Positions 11,222 to 24,957 are shown, counted from the first letter of the stretch. The stretch is 64,000 nt of DNA from Tretioscincus oriximinensis (GCA_022410635.1 JAJVDF010000045.1:2686954-2750953), one strand, 5' to 3'. Notes: generated by a model from the letters alone, not told the origin. Made by a program: numbers and translations.

Positions 11222-11475
11222 CCTTATTTTATTTATTTATTTGTATCCAGCCCTATACTCGAAGTCTCAGGGCAGCCACTATAGGGTGGCGCACATAACT
11301 TTTGTTGCTTTCTCCACAACAGACACCCTGTGGAGTAGGTGGAGCTGAGAGAGTTCAAAGAACTGTGACTGGCCCAAGGTCACCCAGCTGGCTTTTGTGG
11401 AGGAGTGGGGAATCGAACTGGGAGACTACCAGGTATGAGTCCAATACTCTAACCACTACACCAAACTGCCCTTTG
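11222..11475 (-). repeat. tRNA-derived SINE, near full length
   Basis: On the minus strand it begins with a tRNA-like head: GGTGTAGTGGTTAGAGT (A box), then CAGTTCGATTCCCCACT (B box). A body follows with CCAGCTGGGTGACCTTGGGC and TCTCTCAGCTCCACCTACTC. It ends in a LINE-like tail (GACTTCGAGTATAGGGCTGG) closing in AAAT repeats. This is the head-body-tail plan of the squamate tRNA-type SINEs. RNA polymerase III would have transcribed it from the internal A and B boxes. Confidence 0.88.
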
Positions 11476-12282
11476 CTGGACATTCTATACATTTTGATGT
11501 TGATAAAAACATGGAAAATAATTAATAACATTTGTTATTAATAACACTTTTCTCAGACCAAATATATGTTAAAGTACAAGCGAACTCCTTCACATAATTC
11601 AGTGTTAAACAATGGACAGACTTATTTGAAAACAATTTCATGGTATAACTGGAACCAATTTAAATGATTTTGGAAAACAAAATAAATAGCAGCCCTTTTT
11701 TACTTTATAAAATAAACAAAATGTATTTCCTACAAAGGATATCTGATCTACAGTCGAGTTNGAGTAATTTGAATTAGAAACAGTTTTCAGATTAATTTAA
11801 AGAACTCAGTGAAAAAATAATGATTTTTGATAAATTACAGAATTTAATAAACATAATAAAGACACGCATGTTCACATACATGATCCAAATGGGATTACGC
11901 CATCCACATCTAGCATTTGAAGAATTAGATTTGACACCAGTGTTTTTGCTAATACAAGGCTTATCAATATTGGTTGTTCCTTATTGCAGTTTGAATGAGA
12001 CCAGAATATCACATCATGTCTTGGCTAATCTGCTGTGTGATACATTCATACTCCTTTGTTAGGAGACCTGCAGAATCTAGCACAGATCTCATAACTCCTT
12101 ATAAGGATCCTTCTACACATAAGTTTTAAGGAAAGTTTTAATCCCACTTAGCCCACTCTCAGAGTAAGAGAACACCAGCAAAGTTACAAGCTGTTTCTTT
12201 TCTGCATTATCTAAAGGTGCATCCAGCCTTTTGTAGCACTATTTCTATATATAACACTATAAAATATTTACATCTTTGGTCC
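11476..12282. other. no feature identified
   Basis: AT-rich, with one N at 11761. No repeat boundary seen. Confidence 0.45.
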
Positions 12283-12400
12283 TGTCCCCACTGGGCTTAT
12301 TATGGGCTATATCTTGGAATACGAGCCTGCCATCTACATGCTTGTGTAAACTATGGCAGGCCCCGAATGAAGCTTGATGGGCTCTAAGACTTCCTGCTTA
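12283..12400. mobile_element. palindromic MITE family B, copy 2
   Basis: It carries the family core cctgccatctacatgc followed by gtgtaaactatggcaggcccc, so ggcctgcca and its complement flank a short centre. The outer ttattatgggctatatcttgg matches the outer arms of the other copies. Confidence 0.5.
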
Positions 12401-14190
12401 CATTTCAGCATACAAGACATTTGCCATCAAGACTTTTAGTATTTCTTTATTTAAAAAAAAGCCTTTGCATTTTAAAACTATTTCACATCTTGCAACTACT
12501 GTATTGCTTAGGAATTGGGTTTGCTTCCATATCTCTTTAGACACTCAGGTTTTTTTTTATAGTTCTACNTTCTTCAAAGCCAACTAAGTGGGTAAAAGCT
12601 CTCTTTTAGGTGTTGTAAACTTATATCACCAGGCCTCTGAACAGCTTTGTTATTTATTGCAGATCTCATCCATCCACTGAGCAGTTAACCTTTTACCACA
12701 CCATCTACTATGATGAATGAATGGCCAGTGCTAAGTGATTTTATTTTTATATTAGCCGATGAATCAATCCACCATTGAGATATTGGTAGGAAGTATGTGC
12801 ATATGCAGGCATGAGCCTTTATACGCTGTACTTTTGTGCATTCTCCAGGGAGGAAAAGGAGAAAACTTCACCATTTACCATCCTGATCTGTTTCTTAAAT
12901 GTGACTCCGGAAAATAAATTAAATAGCAACACTACAGAAAAGTATCATAGAATTATTCATTTCCCAAGCCATTAAATAATGTGTTGATCTGCATGGGCAC
13001 ACCCTGGGTTTAAATTAAACCAAAAGTGTCTACTGGCGCTTTGAACCCTTTCTAGGACGCCAAATGATGTAATATCTATTCCCCCNAAAATGTATGTGGT
13101 CAGTTTGGAATGCAGGACTGGTTTTCTCTACCCATTTTCATATGGTTCTTGCCTGGCTGAGGTTGAAGAAGTTTTGTTCACTTCCTTTGCTATCATGACT
13201 TTCCAACTACAGTTGGAGTTTCTCTGTAATGCAAAATATAGTATCAAGTGAAGCCATTACGCTAGTGCAAAAAGTGAAAAAAGACTTCAATTGCTCCCAA
13301 ATATTTATTTATTTACTGAATTTCTTACATTTGTATAACACGGGTTTCGGAAGTCCATATTGTTTTTATACACCTAAAGGTCCTAAGGTGACAGTAAAAA
13401 TGAATGAAAAGCAGAGTTATCAACATACCAGATGGAACTCATGTAATTCGATTTATTGAATAAGGGAATGAAGGAAGAGGAAATAGTTATTTAATGAATA
13501 ATGTACTATTTTTGATAAAATGGAGAAGATCAATTTCAACCAAACAATGAAGAACAATAAGAAACTTAGTCATGGAAAGGAAAATATGGGAAGGTTTTTT
13601 TCTTTTTTATTTGTTGATTTGTGTGTTTATGTGATGTTTCAATTTGTAAATAAATACATTAAAAATAACAGTGTGTGGAAATGGGCAAGGGAAGCTACTT
13701 CAAATATCTCACTCATACCAAAAATTTTGAGCTCTGACTAATGAGCCAAGTTCACCAAATATATATGAAGTGGATGACAAGAATGGCCTCAGCAGTATCT
13801 AGGATACCCTGCAAGGATTTACCAACACTTTGGATTAAAAGTCCCTAAATTGTCATTGAAGCAGGAGAATCACATTATTATACTTCCTGTGTTTAATCGA
13901 CAAGTAGGCTGCTGCATTTTGGGTCAACTAAAGTTTCTGGGTTGTCTTCAAAGATAGAGCATGTTATAATCATTCAAACAGAGAACAAGGGCTAAACTAC
14001 TGAGACTAAACACTGTTCCTCTAACTAAGGATGAAGCTGCCACTCTACAAACTACACTTATTCTAAAACATTTTCCTTTCCCTACTAACAAACATCTTCT
14101 CACTGATTTTTTTTAACCCATTCCCACTCCAAAAATTTCAGACCCGTGTGTTACAGAACCAACTAACCAAATTGACAATGGCAACCATCC
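12401..14190. other. no supported gene; possible reversed LINE tail
   Basis: At 13298-13395 an ATTT run is followed by sequence like a reversed L2/SINE 3' end, including cctaaaggtcctaaggtgac. I see nothing else here. Confidence 0.35.
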
Positions 14191-14300
14191 TGGGGTTGGT
14201 CTTGAAGAAGCCTACTATCCACCCCCTTCCTGAGCAGAGAAAAAGGTTTCTTGTCTTTCTCTGCTCAGGTAAGGGGTGGAGTAGCGGCTTCAAGACCCCA
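14191..14300. repeat. 110-bp imperfect palindrome
   Basis: The outer arms are TGGGGT..TCTTGAAG and, complemented, CTTCAAGACCCCA. The inner arms are CCTGAGCAGAGAAA and TTTCTCTGCTCAGG around a loop of about 10 bases. The arms are about 48 bp with a few small indels. It has no coding meaning; frames on both strands across it are mirror images. It could be a small MITE. Confidence 0.7.
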
Positions 14301-15649
14301 AGCCTAGATGGATCAGTTCCCTTCCCTTTGTCAGCCCGAAGCTCCTCCCTCCCCACTCCTGAAAGAAGAAGGGGGGAAGCAGTAGCTGCGAACGAAAGTA
14401 GGGAGGGGAGGAATCACCCAGCAGCTGCAGGAGCAGGTAGGTGGGAGGGAATGTCACCATGTAGGATCTAATGTCACCATGTGTTCTGTGGGGATGTTGA
14501 AACAAGACCGGAAATGGACTGAGTATTTGGCATTCACTTCAGATTGGCTTCGGAGATTTCCGAAACACTTTCGCTTCCATTTTTAGCCCTAGTGCGTCTA
14601 CAGTCTAACTTCACATTATAATCCATGACACACAAAGCTACCCTGGAATCACATGCTATAGGAACAGCATTATGCATGACAGAAATTTACTGCTTTAAAT
14701 CTCACATTCTCCCATATAGTTTCTCATGATCTAAGAAACAATGCTTGCCAGTTATGAATAGTTCAAACATTCAGCTGTGAGTCATCAAGGCATGACAGAT
14801 CAAGAAATGCAATACATACACGAGCCACACTAGACTTTGTTGTAGGTCTCAGATTATATTTTTAGCTCAAGGCAAGTTAAACTTTATTTGACTGATAACA
14901 TGTTCCTAAAGGCTACATACAATAAATCCATTTTTAAAAAAGCCAGAGCAAAAATTGTCATTTGCTTTCATGGTCCTATTGATTTGCTATATAGACTTCA
15001 CTATGAACTATACTTAATCTAATTAATACAATAGAGAGTACCACCTAAGATATAATAAGCCTATTTTTGTTACTGTTGCATTTACAAAATTCACAAAAAT
15101 TTCAGGACTGATCATAAAATAAAAGCGGGATGAAAACTTGGTTTAAAAAGCAACAGCGTACATATAGAAATAATAGGCTACAAAATGTTAGCAATGAATA
15201 TGTTACAGTTCAATGAAAATAGGCTTCAAGACATACGTTTACATTATAGAGAGAGAATGTAAGAGAAGTTTGAAGCAACCACTAAAAAGGCTCTTACATC
15301 TGCCACAAACAAATTTAACCTACTGCAATCAGTTTCAGGAAATGAACCAAACTTCTTCTGCATTCTGCACTGATCTAGTTAGCAGGTAGTCCAAACATAG
15401 GACATTGTAATCATCATAGTCTGCTGTAAACAGGCATAGTGAAAAACCAATCACATGTAGAAACAGCCACTAGCCATCAGTGCCACTGAAGCATCAAGCG
15501 ACAAAAGTTTTGAATGTTTGGAACATAATTTTTAAAAATTTAAAAGGCGGATATATTGTCTCTTGGATACAATCAAAATAATGTTAAATTAATGAGACTG
15601 ATAGTGATTTGCACATAAAAATGATTGCACATATTCAGAATTTAAAACT
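14301..15649. other. no feature identified
   Basis: The first 170 bases are GC-richer (14301-14460); the rest is AT-rich and unique-looking. Confidence 0.45.
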
Positions 15650-15835
15650 AGATGTAGGATATCTGCAAAACCTACATGCTGGTAGTCAAGAGCAGGTGAA
15701 AGTTTTGTCTTTGCATTTTCCCTGGGATACCCAGAAACAATTGGTGGGCTGTTGTGTAAAACAAGGTGCTTGACCAGGATGAGCTATGGCTGATCCAACA
15801 GGGATCATCTTATGTTTTAAACCATACTGTGGCTG
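15650..15835 (+). mobile_element. CR1-like LINE 3' end, decayed
   Basis: Words in order: tcaagagcaggtgaaagttttg, ccagaaacaattggtgggctg, gtgtaaaacaaggtgcttgaccaggatgagc, and tgatccaacagggatcatcttatgtt. The order and spacing match the 3' ends of the copies at 36019-36381 and 42255-42735. The protein frame is broken. Confidence 0.65.
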
Positions 15836-18800
15836 GCCACTGTTATCTAAAACCTGATTGCTTGATTATTTCATGATTTTTTCAAAACCAAACTGTCACG
15901 ACATCTTTAAACAATGTCACAATGACATTTAATAAAAGGGCTGGCTGCTTTAAAAAAAAAGAAGAGAAGAGAAAGCAACACCCTGCCATTTTCCTTGCAA
16001 AGTACAGATCCAACCTCTATAAATCCAGAATATATTTTAAAATTCCCTCCTCTTAAAAAATCACAAAACACTTTGGAACTCAAGAAATAAAAGGGCCAAG
16101 ATTAAAATTGACAAAATAACTCAAATAAACACTACAAACTGCACAGAACAGAAAGACAACCAGAGAAAAGTCATAAGAAAAAAGAGCCCTGAATGATAAC
16201 GATGACTGGGCCATTTCTTTGTTTGGGCCTTTCGTGGTTCTCTGAAGCTTAGACAACACTTAGCGTAACCAAAAAGAGTTCTGCATGAGGAGACTAAGGC
16301 CATTTTCACACTCCTTTCTATTGTTCAGGAATACAGAGGAAAACTTCATTCTTGGCTAGACAAACAGTCCCTCAAAGCCAGTAGTCAGTTCAGTCTCCAA
16401 AACCTGAAAACAAGATGTTTCTGTATTCAACATTTCTGGGAAAGCCTTTTGCAGGAACTTTCAGCAGCAATTCCTGGTGCACTACAAAAAAATGTCCTCC
16501 CTCCACCCGTATTATCTAGTCCATTTCATTGTTGGGAATCACACTCCAGATCAAACAACTGACACAGGGGGAATAATTTTGACATTTTATCTCTGTCTCT
16601 TGTTTTGTCCAATTGGTCAAAGTGTTCAACAGGAAGTGTTCTGCTCTAGCATATGGAATGAAGATGTTTAGGTAGTGCCATGAGAAAAGGACATAGCCAA
16701 TGACTTACAGAGAGTAGGCCTCTGTAGTTTCTCAAACTCTCCATTTTCTTTAATAATTATTATATAAGATGATATATTTCAATTAAATACAAAATCATGT
16801 TTCACCAAACTGTGTTAAAATATATAAGATATAAATTCACATAATATTCTGTATATAAACTTTGGAATTAGGAATAGAATAATTGATGGAAATTAATTTA
16901 CATATACAAATATATATACATACATATGAAATAAGTAAATATACCTATACTTACAAATACACAAGAAAACCAACCTTGGCACCCAGAAATCACTGGTAAT
17001 TTTCTTTTGAGTTCATGAAACTGACCTGAAAAACCAAAATAAGAAGAGCAATTAAAACAAATGAGTCACACAATTATATTTTTTTATCTTTTCAACTCCA
17101 TTTAAAATTGTTTGGAATCATAACTTCCAATGTAATATGTCAAGAAAAACCATAAGATGAATAACTGTGCACAGGTTCTCTCCAGAAATGCAATATCAAG
17201 ATTTTTTGCCTTCACTTTGTTTTTACATAGAACTTGTTTCTATTATGGGACTGTATAAACATTCAGAAATGCAAGAATGCAGGCATTTTTTATATGTAAA
17301 AAATGCCATGAGACTTTTCTAAAACACTGCTTTATTAGGAAGCCCCCAGATGTTAAAACAACAAGATATTTAGCTGTGCTTACTCACTGTAGAACAGAAA
17401 ATTGAGACATGTAACAAAGAAGATAATAAAATGGGGAGACTTCCATTCTGGAGAGGTTAGATTCTGCACAAAATGTCAGTGGGACCTTATCCAACTCCTT
17501 TGGACTAAACCAGCATGTGAATTGAGCCGACAGTTAGACTAGTACAATGCAGTCAGTATTAAGCATTATTCAATTTAGGCTCCCCCTCCCTTTCCTTCCT
17601 AAATGCCTCAGAACTGGCTAGGAAGGTAACAGATGCAACTCCAAGCCACAGGCTTGCCTTATAACATTCTTTTGCTAGCACAAAGAGTCACTTTATGCCT
17701 CTAAATATCCCTAGTTTCCTCTCTCCAGAACCCCCGTGTGTTAGAAGGTAGTTCGGCAGGAGTTTATTTTTATTGTTTGGTCTGTATGCAGCTGTTTTAG
17801 TTTTTGAGAAAACAAAAGGCACTTTGTTGCAAAGCCCTTATTTTCTTTCCAGAACATGGGCATGAATACCAGTAACGCTGCCCTGAAAATAGAAACGAAT
17901 ACAAAGCACAGGCTTGGATTGAAATCCTGCACTACTCCCACTGAATTGTTCGCAACTGATAATTTTGAAAGATGGAACTTCAAGTAATATCGTATTAGAT
18001 TCCAGGAGTTTGGTAAACCACAGCATAGCAATCACAAAACCTTACTGCACAAAGGCTTTTGCAACTTCAGAATTATGTTACAGCTGAAAGCAATTTTAAA
18101 ACTATCTCCTACCGCCAAAATTATAAATCCAAGTTGTTACAGAGCAAGGTGCACCATGAACCAAAAGAATGCACATTACGAAATTAGATTACTGTGCTGC
18201 TGCATCAGTACAGGATTATGTTGATGTATTATCAGAAGCTACTCTATTGGAAAGAGGAAAGAGAAAAATCAAGGATGGAACATTTCTAGTCTTCTGCCTC
18301 CAATTTCCATCAATCGAAGACAACATGGCTAGGCACAGTGGGATCTGTAGTCCACAATACACAGCATGACTAATAGCTTAGTTATGGTAGGACTTGTAAT
18401 CTAGCAATAGTTATAAAACCAGGGATTCTTCAGAGCTGGTCATAGGAGAGTAGATGCTCAGTATAAAAACACAGCACGTAATCCCCTGCAGTGAGAGCCA
18501 GGCAAAGGACAGGACTCTTAGATAGGGTGAGTTATTACCTATGGTAGTTAAGCAAGGCAAGTCATTTCACATGCCAATCCATGTCTCTACCCACATCTCC
18601 TAACCAATTCATGCTTCCCTAGCGCTCTATGGTCTGTGGTATGGAAGGAGATGTGGGCTAAAGAACAGTCTAAAGTCACCAAGCAAGTAAGACAAACACT
18701 CAACCAACTGCTTCAGAGCAGAAGGGATAGTAGAATGTGGTGTGGTGTGGCGATTGATCTACAGGTCAGCTGGAAAGCTTGGGCTGATGTAGGATGGCTG

Positions 18801-19996
18801 AGCCAAGCAAGATGCATGCCCAACTTATTACTATCAAGTGCAAAGGGTAGTGCAATGAAGCATGCCAGTTGGCCAAAAGGTTGGTTGGAAGGTGAAGAAA
18901 GAGCCATAGCCCAAATAGATAAGTCAGGCACGTCTGTCAAGCTGCTTCGCATGCACAAGATAGTCATTAGTTATGTCTTATGCATGAAACTAGGCATACC
19001 CTAGGATGACAGAAGTAGACAAAATATGCTCCCACTTAGCTGCTTCGAAGTTAACAGGGTATGAGCAATGTTGAGGTAAGATCAGAGGTGACCACTGAGC
19101 ACTTCGCAGGGGAGGTCGCTAGTGGTGCACATAGAGGTATTTCAGCGATTTCCATCTTCAGAATGGCTCCATCTCTACATGGGAATTGCCATGTTAGCGG
19201 AACTCTGTCCTCCATTCCCCCAACATGGCGCTACTAGTGCTGTCCACTTTCCCAGCAGCCAAGGTGAATGAAGGAGGAACCATCCAGTTCAGTATAATTT
19301 TGTCCCGATTTTGTGAAAATGAATTATGGCAACCCTATCCTTGCCTCAAATCTCAGCTGAATTCTCGTCTTTTCATCCTGTTCTCGCACACACAAGGCAT
19401 ACCACCTAATTTTTTTCAAGGAACTACTTTCAGAAGAACCTGGCAAATGGATTGCTTATACTGTATGATCATATGAGGCGGATTCAACTTCATGTAACTA
19501 CCATAGCTGTAAAAATATCTTGTCTGGATGAGGCCTAATAGAAACTCTTTCAGTTGTATTGGGAAGAGCTTGATAAGAGAGCTTATGTACTCAATCAAAG
19601 AATAAGAACAAGTTCTTCCAGTAACTGAATACTGGGCAAGCAAGTAACCAATCAGTGGCAAGCACTTGTTGTCAAAAAGACATTTCTAGATTTTAAGACA
19701 AAGAAAAAAATAACATGAGGTAAGCTTATATTTTATTGTTTTAATGACAGGTGTCATTTTAAAGGGGATAGGGAAGACACTCTCTGACTCTACCCTTCGT
19801 TTTCCCTTTTTGTTTATGCTTTTGTGTCTTAAAAGTTCATTTGTCATACAAAATACAACAAACCTAACTTTCTAGAGAATAAAGGTGAGTTATGGGTTTT
19901 TTTTTTATTTCTGAACAGTTATTAGAGACACAGGGGCAGATCCCCTGCCAAAAACAAAGACAGCAACCTTAACTATAACCCAATATAGAATCAACA
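15836..19996. other. no gene; small hairpin and AT-rich tracts
   Basis: An 11-bp perfect hairpin (GGCATTTTTTA, four-base loop, complement) lies at 17282-17307. A TA/CA-rich tract lies at 16900-16930. A 122-codon plus-strand frame at 18636-19004 has no family resemblance I recognise. A fragment near 19300-19345 resembles the MITE at 1013. Confidence 0.4.
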
Positions 19997-20140
19997 CATC
20001 TCATTTGCCATTATCAATGAGATGCTATTATATATGTCTGCAAGCAGCTCTGAATCTCATTATCAGATGATTTATGCCATTACTGTGCTTCGGAGACACC
20101 AATTAAACAAGGACAGCAGTTCGTAAGGTCACAGATAATT
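19997..20140. other. candidate conserved non-coding element
   Basis: It contains a 9-bp-arm hairpin (CATCTCATT at 19997 and AATGAGATG at 20016), then dense homeodomain-like and GATA-like words such as attatcagatgatttatg and caattaaac. It lacks the marks of any repeat. This is a guess from texture only. Confidence 0.15.
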
Positions 20141-22370
20141 AATCCAAAAAAAAGTATAAATACACTTTAATGCACACCACCTCATGTAGAGAATTTAGGA
20201 ACAAAGCGGCAACACTTTATAATGGGTTGCACAATTAAGCATGAAGGTTAAATATACATGCACAAAGAAACTGCACATCTCTATTCTGGTAAAATCTATT
20301 TTCTTTATATAGAACATAAGTACACAAGACATGCAGGCCAGTAAAAAAAAAAAAGCCCTGGAAATGTTTGCATCTCAAAACCTTGATGCTAAGAGGAAAG
20401 ATGTGACCAAGTGAGAAGACAGAAAAAGGCTAACCATGTCCAGTGATCCTGAGCAAATGAAGGTCTCCCGCTGTTCAGATAACACCTCGGAACTGGGAAT
20501 CAGCTTCAGGCTGCCCCATTATGGAGGCAGTCAGGCAAGGGAAGAAACAGGAGGTGAAGGGAAATCAAACAGATCGTTCTGTCTTTTCGTCAGAATTTCA
20601 TCTAAGTAAGGCCATTGTACTGAGACCCTTTTTTTCCCCAACCAATATTTCCAAAGCATGTGTTGTCACCTCCTTCAGCATAAACTCCCTCACAAGCTCC
20701 TTTTGCATTCCCTATTTTGTGACTCTTTCCTAATGCACCTTAATGTTTCTTCCCTCCTTCCTGATCATAGAGAAGATTCAAAGTCTCTTTGGCCACCTAC
20801 ACAGGGAATCACAATTCATGCCCTCTACCCACTGCACAAAGCCACAAAGCTGTTCCCATTTCTCCTGTCACCGATTTATGGTCAAAAGCTTGAATTAGCT
20901 GGAATAAACCACAAAAAGTCACAGTAGGGCAAATGTTACCATTGAACACACACACCCAGAGCCAAAAGCAAATAGCAGTTACCCCGGACCGACTCAATTA
21001 CAGGCATTAAATACTAGCAGGATGTCAGAAAACTATGCCTTGAGCTATTTGACGCACGGGGGAACCTACACCTCTGTTGAACTACAAGCAACTAGAAGCC
21101 AGACGCTCATTTTAAATAGGTTTTTCTGATAAAAAAATTGCGGACTGCATGAAAGGCCTCAATTCTAGTTATGTGTTCAAAGCTTTTCCACAGAGCATAA
21201 ACCCGCTGGTGCTAGTGCTACTACTGCACAAAAGAAGCAATGTGTGAGGCAGGCGCAACACAGCTGATTGGCTCCATATTCCCTTTCTTGCTTTCCTCCC
21301 CCTTTCACCAAGAACTACAGGAGGAGAACCTCCTCATAGACTCCTCAGCATGTTTCCAACTTACTTATTAACTAATTTTAATCAAATGCAGTCATGGGAT
21401 CCTTCTACGTCAAGAAATTATGAAGCAGTTATTTAAACCTTTACTGTGCCAAAGACAGGCACCCTCTGAAAATGCAGCAGAAAATTACTTAATTAGTTCT
21501 CAGTGATTTGTTGATTTAAAGTGGTAAAAGGAGAAATTTGGTTTTCTAAAGAGCCCGGTAGTCATAGTCATGCATACCTATGATGCATTTCTGTGCATTT
21601 TCAAGCATTTAGCATGTTCTCATGCCTAACTTATTATAGTAGTAACTGCTATAAACTCTACAAATCACAATACATAAGAATATCACTTTGTGCAATGCAA
21701 TCACTGAATCAAAAGGAATAAGTTAATTAAACAAATAAATAAGAAGATCACTGTGCGGGATGGATCTAATTCATTGGAACTAAGACTGCATTCACATGTT
21801 TCAAGTTTTATGCTATTACACAACAGTAGCGTAAAAATCAAATCATTGTCTGCACGCAATTGCAGGGAAACAGCTCTAGTTGTAATGAAAGTGCCAATAT
21901 TCTGGTTTTTCACAGGAGCACTTTGTTGTCAGTTTTGTGGCACAAGGTTTCCACACGCATACGTGGTCATGGAAAAATGCAATCATACATGAGTGGCTGT
22001 CAGCTTACCAAAAAAACCCTTAACAATAGGTGGTTTCACTTCCTCCCCCCCCCCCACCGTCCCCTCCCCGGTTGGCAGATCAGAGTGCCTATGCCGTGTT
22101 TTTCACGGGCTGGTAGGGTGGGAAAGAGCCAGTTAATAAGAGAAAGCATGTGCACATGCCTCATGATTTCCTTCCCGCCACCTTCATAGGCAGACCAGAT
22201 TGGCTAGGTGGGGGGGTTTTTTTGCAAACAGATGGGGGGGAAGGGAAAGCGTATCATAGTCAGGGGCAAGAATGCCTGCATCCCATTCTTGACTTCTTTC
22301 ACAAACCAGAAAAAAAGCAATGCAATCTACCTACAAATAGACAGGAAAAGGAGGCACAAAGAATGGCGAG
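20141..22370. other. no gene identified
   Basis: Homopolymer C and G runs lie at about 22046-22058 and 22209-22228. No repeat ends or domains. Confidence 0.4.
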
Positions 22371-22440
22371 CTCATGCCGCTGCTGCTGCTGCTGCTTCTT
22401 ATTCTACTTCTTCCTCCTCCTCCTTCTCCTCCTATCTCAC
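22371..22440. repeat. CTG/CTT/CTC pyrimidine microsatellite
   Basis: Five CTG units grade into CTTCTT and then CCTCCTCCTCCTT runs. Long frames here (poly-Ala, poly-Ser, poly-Leu) are products of the repeat. Confidence 0.85.
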
Positions 22441-24494
22441 CCTTTCCCTCCCACAAACATCCATACACCATTGACCAGTATATGGTCACCACACTTTTCT
22501 CACATTGCTGCTTTCTTGTGGGCAGCAACACCACAGTCATCACGGTGAATGCCATGTTGACGATTATTTCCAGCACTTCCAAGACATGTGTCTGGACACA
22601 CCCTGATACATAATAAAACCTTTAAAAATGAAGAGAGAGAAAATAAGTCTCTTTTATTGTGAACCCAATTAAAGACAAATCACTCTTAAGTTCTTATGTC
22701 AGTCCTGGGAACTTACATCTTTTACTGATAACAGAAGTATTTGCAAGAAGGCCCATTTTATAAGCTAACAAATTATTCTACATAATATACACATTTGTAT
22801 CTCACGTTCATTTAAAAAACTGAATTCTGATATGACCTTATTGACTCTTGCCAATCTCACCATGCGACACCCTCTGTCAATTTTTACTAACCATTTAGTT
22901 CTCTTATTTTTTTTTATGCTGCATGCTACAGATACTAATATGGACCATTACTGACTTGCTGTTTACTATGTTATTCGCATTATACTGCTGCTGTAAAAAT
23001 ACAGCAGCTGTTTGTGGTCTGTTTAAATTCACAAACCATTTTCAAAGCATGTGTTATGTACACACCCTATTAAGTAAATCCTACCTCTGCCTGCCTGCCA
23101 AGGTTTCATTATAGGCTCAGTGCATATCCAAAGTATGTTTTTAATGCATTTTGCTCAGACCTGCATCAACCAAATCACTCTTTCCTTTCAAAGAAGAATT
23201 CATAGTCTTCCAAAGTATCTCCCAGAAAAGGAAACTTCAGTATCTCTCATTTGCTGCATCCATACTTCATGTCTGCCAACTTTCAGCTTTAGGAAAGAGC
23301 TTCTGCATTTTTGTTTTATAGCCCAAACCAACTTTTGTCAGATAGGGAAGCAAGCAAATCAAAACCAGAGGATCACATGCATCATGTGGACTAGCAACTT
23401 CACATCTGCACCATAGCATTCATATTCCCACTTCTGATATGGTCAAATTCGCTTAATACATATTTGGCATTGCTGTGATTAATCTGGATCACGCTAGTCC
23501 AGATTTACTCATACTAAAATGGATCCAGCCTAATAAGTGCATAAACAACCCAAATCTTTGCAAATATTTTATCCTGCAAATTAATATATGGCTATGTCTT
23601 TTATAACTAAAATTTTATTTGAAATAAATAAAAGCTTAATCATTCCATGGAAGAGAGCCATATATAAAACTGACTTAATAATTCATGAATTATTAAATGT
23701 TATAAAACTGGTCTTATGATCGTGAGAAATTAAATATAAAGGTACCTTCTATCTATGGGGGGGTGAGAAATGTATACAATTTGTGCAAAGGGTGGGGGGA
23801 AGACCAAGACACAATAATTATGAGAATTGTTTTTAAATGTACATAAAAAATTAATTGCTTTGTATAAATATACATATATATGTTTGCGTGTGTGAAAATA
23901 TGAATAGAATATATTTTAAAAAATCTAAAACTGACTTCATCATTTTTAAAAAACAAAATCTATATTACATTTTCAAAAGTCAAATATGATGTAGACCTAC
24001 AGGCAAGACTACAAGTACTCCTCCCCCCAAAAAAGCTGGAAAGTACTTGCACTTTTATAACTAAACACCATCTATCTTCTCAGTTTTTTCTACAAGTAAA
24101 ATAGCATATACGGAGCACAGAATTTACTGGAAAAAGAATTTCAGGGTAATATGCATTATTGTCACAAAGAAGAATCCTTATCAAAATGATCTAGGATCAA
24201 GATTCAAGCTGCATGCACATGACTATTTTCTTCCTCAGTCATAGCGAGATGATGAAGGTTCGGCCACACGTGTTAAGCATGTTTCAGCAGTCGTCCCACA
24301 ATAAACGCCATTTATCCCGGAATAAACTATTGCTGGGATATTCAGGCATCATTGCGCAGAACCTCCAACATCTCGCAGCCAACCTCCATCATCTATTAAC
24401 CAGCCCCCTTCCTCTCCCGAGGGGAGAGATGACAGGAGGAAGCGCCACCTCCTTGCTTCGGCAGGGAAATCTGCCCGCCTTTTCCTAAGCCCAG
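22441..24494. other. no feature identified
   Basis: AT-rich. A short CCCGGAATAAAC stretch near 24316 is weakly like MITE family B arms. Confidence 0.4.
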
Positions 24495-24957
24495 CCAGCC
24501 CTCCACCTGCTTTCGGGTGCTGCTGCCTGGAGATCAGCTCAGCGAAGTGATGAGCAGGACGTTGTGTCTGTCAAATGGTTCAGCTGAGGTGAGGAGGAGG
24601 CGGTGGAGAGGTTGACAGGACATCTGTCAATGCTGCTCGTCGCTTCACCAAGCTGATCTCCAGGCAGCAGCCCATGAAAGCAGGCAGAGGCTTCTGCCGC
24701 GTTGCTTCAGCTGTGTCCTCCTTCCTGCCAGCCCTCCACCTGGCTTTGGGGGCTGCTGCCTGGAGATCAGCTTGGCGAAGTGACAAGCAGCATGGACAGA
24801 CATCCTGTCAACCTCTCCACCTCCTCCTCACCTCAGCCAAAACATTTGGCAGCAACGACGTCCTGCTCATCGCTTCGCCGAACTGATCTCCAGGCAGCAG
24901 CCCCCAAAGCCAGGTGGAGGGCTGGCAGGAAGGAGGACACAGCTGAAGCAACGCGGC
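24495..24957. repeat. nested inverted-repeat (foldback) structure
   Basis: A unit containing GCTGCTGCCTGGAGATCAGC occurs four times in alternating orientation: plus at 24495-24557, minus at 24631-24684, plus at 24728-24790 and minus at 24862-24924. The spacer (cagctgaggtgaggaggagg ... ggttgacagga) occurs forward at about 24580-24620 and inverted at about 24800-24837. A third block (gcgttgcttcagctgtgtcc, 24699-24718) is inverted at 24935-24957. So the left and right halves are complements, and each half also folds on itself. It is GC-rich and ends close to an N at 24970. Frames on both strands give the same peptide (LQAAAPKARWRAGRKED), as expected for mirror sequence; it is not a gene. Confidence 0.85.

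Noticed and set aside
18636..19004. 122-codon plus-strand frame
   Set aside because: No recognised domain, and the opposite strand is also open for 84 codons.
22150..22613. Poly-Leu, poly-Ser and poly-Ala frames
   Set aside because: Produced by the pyrimidine microsatellite.
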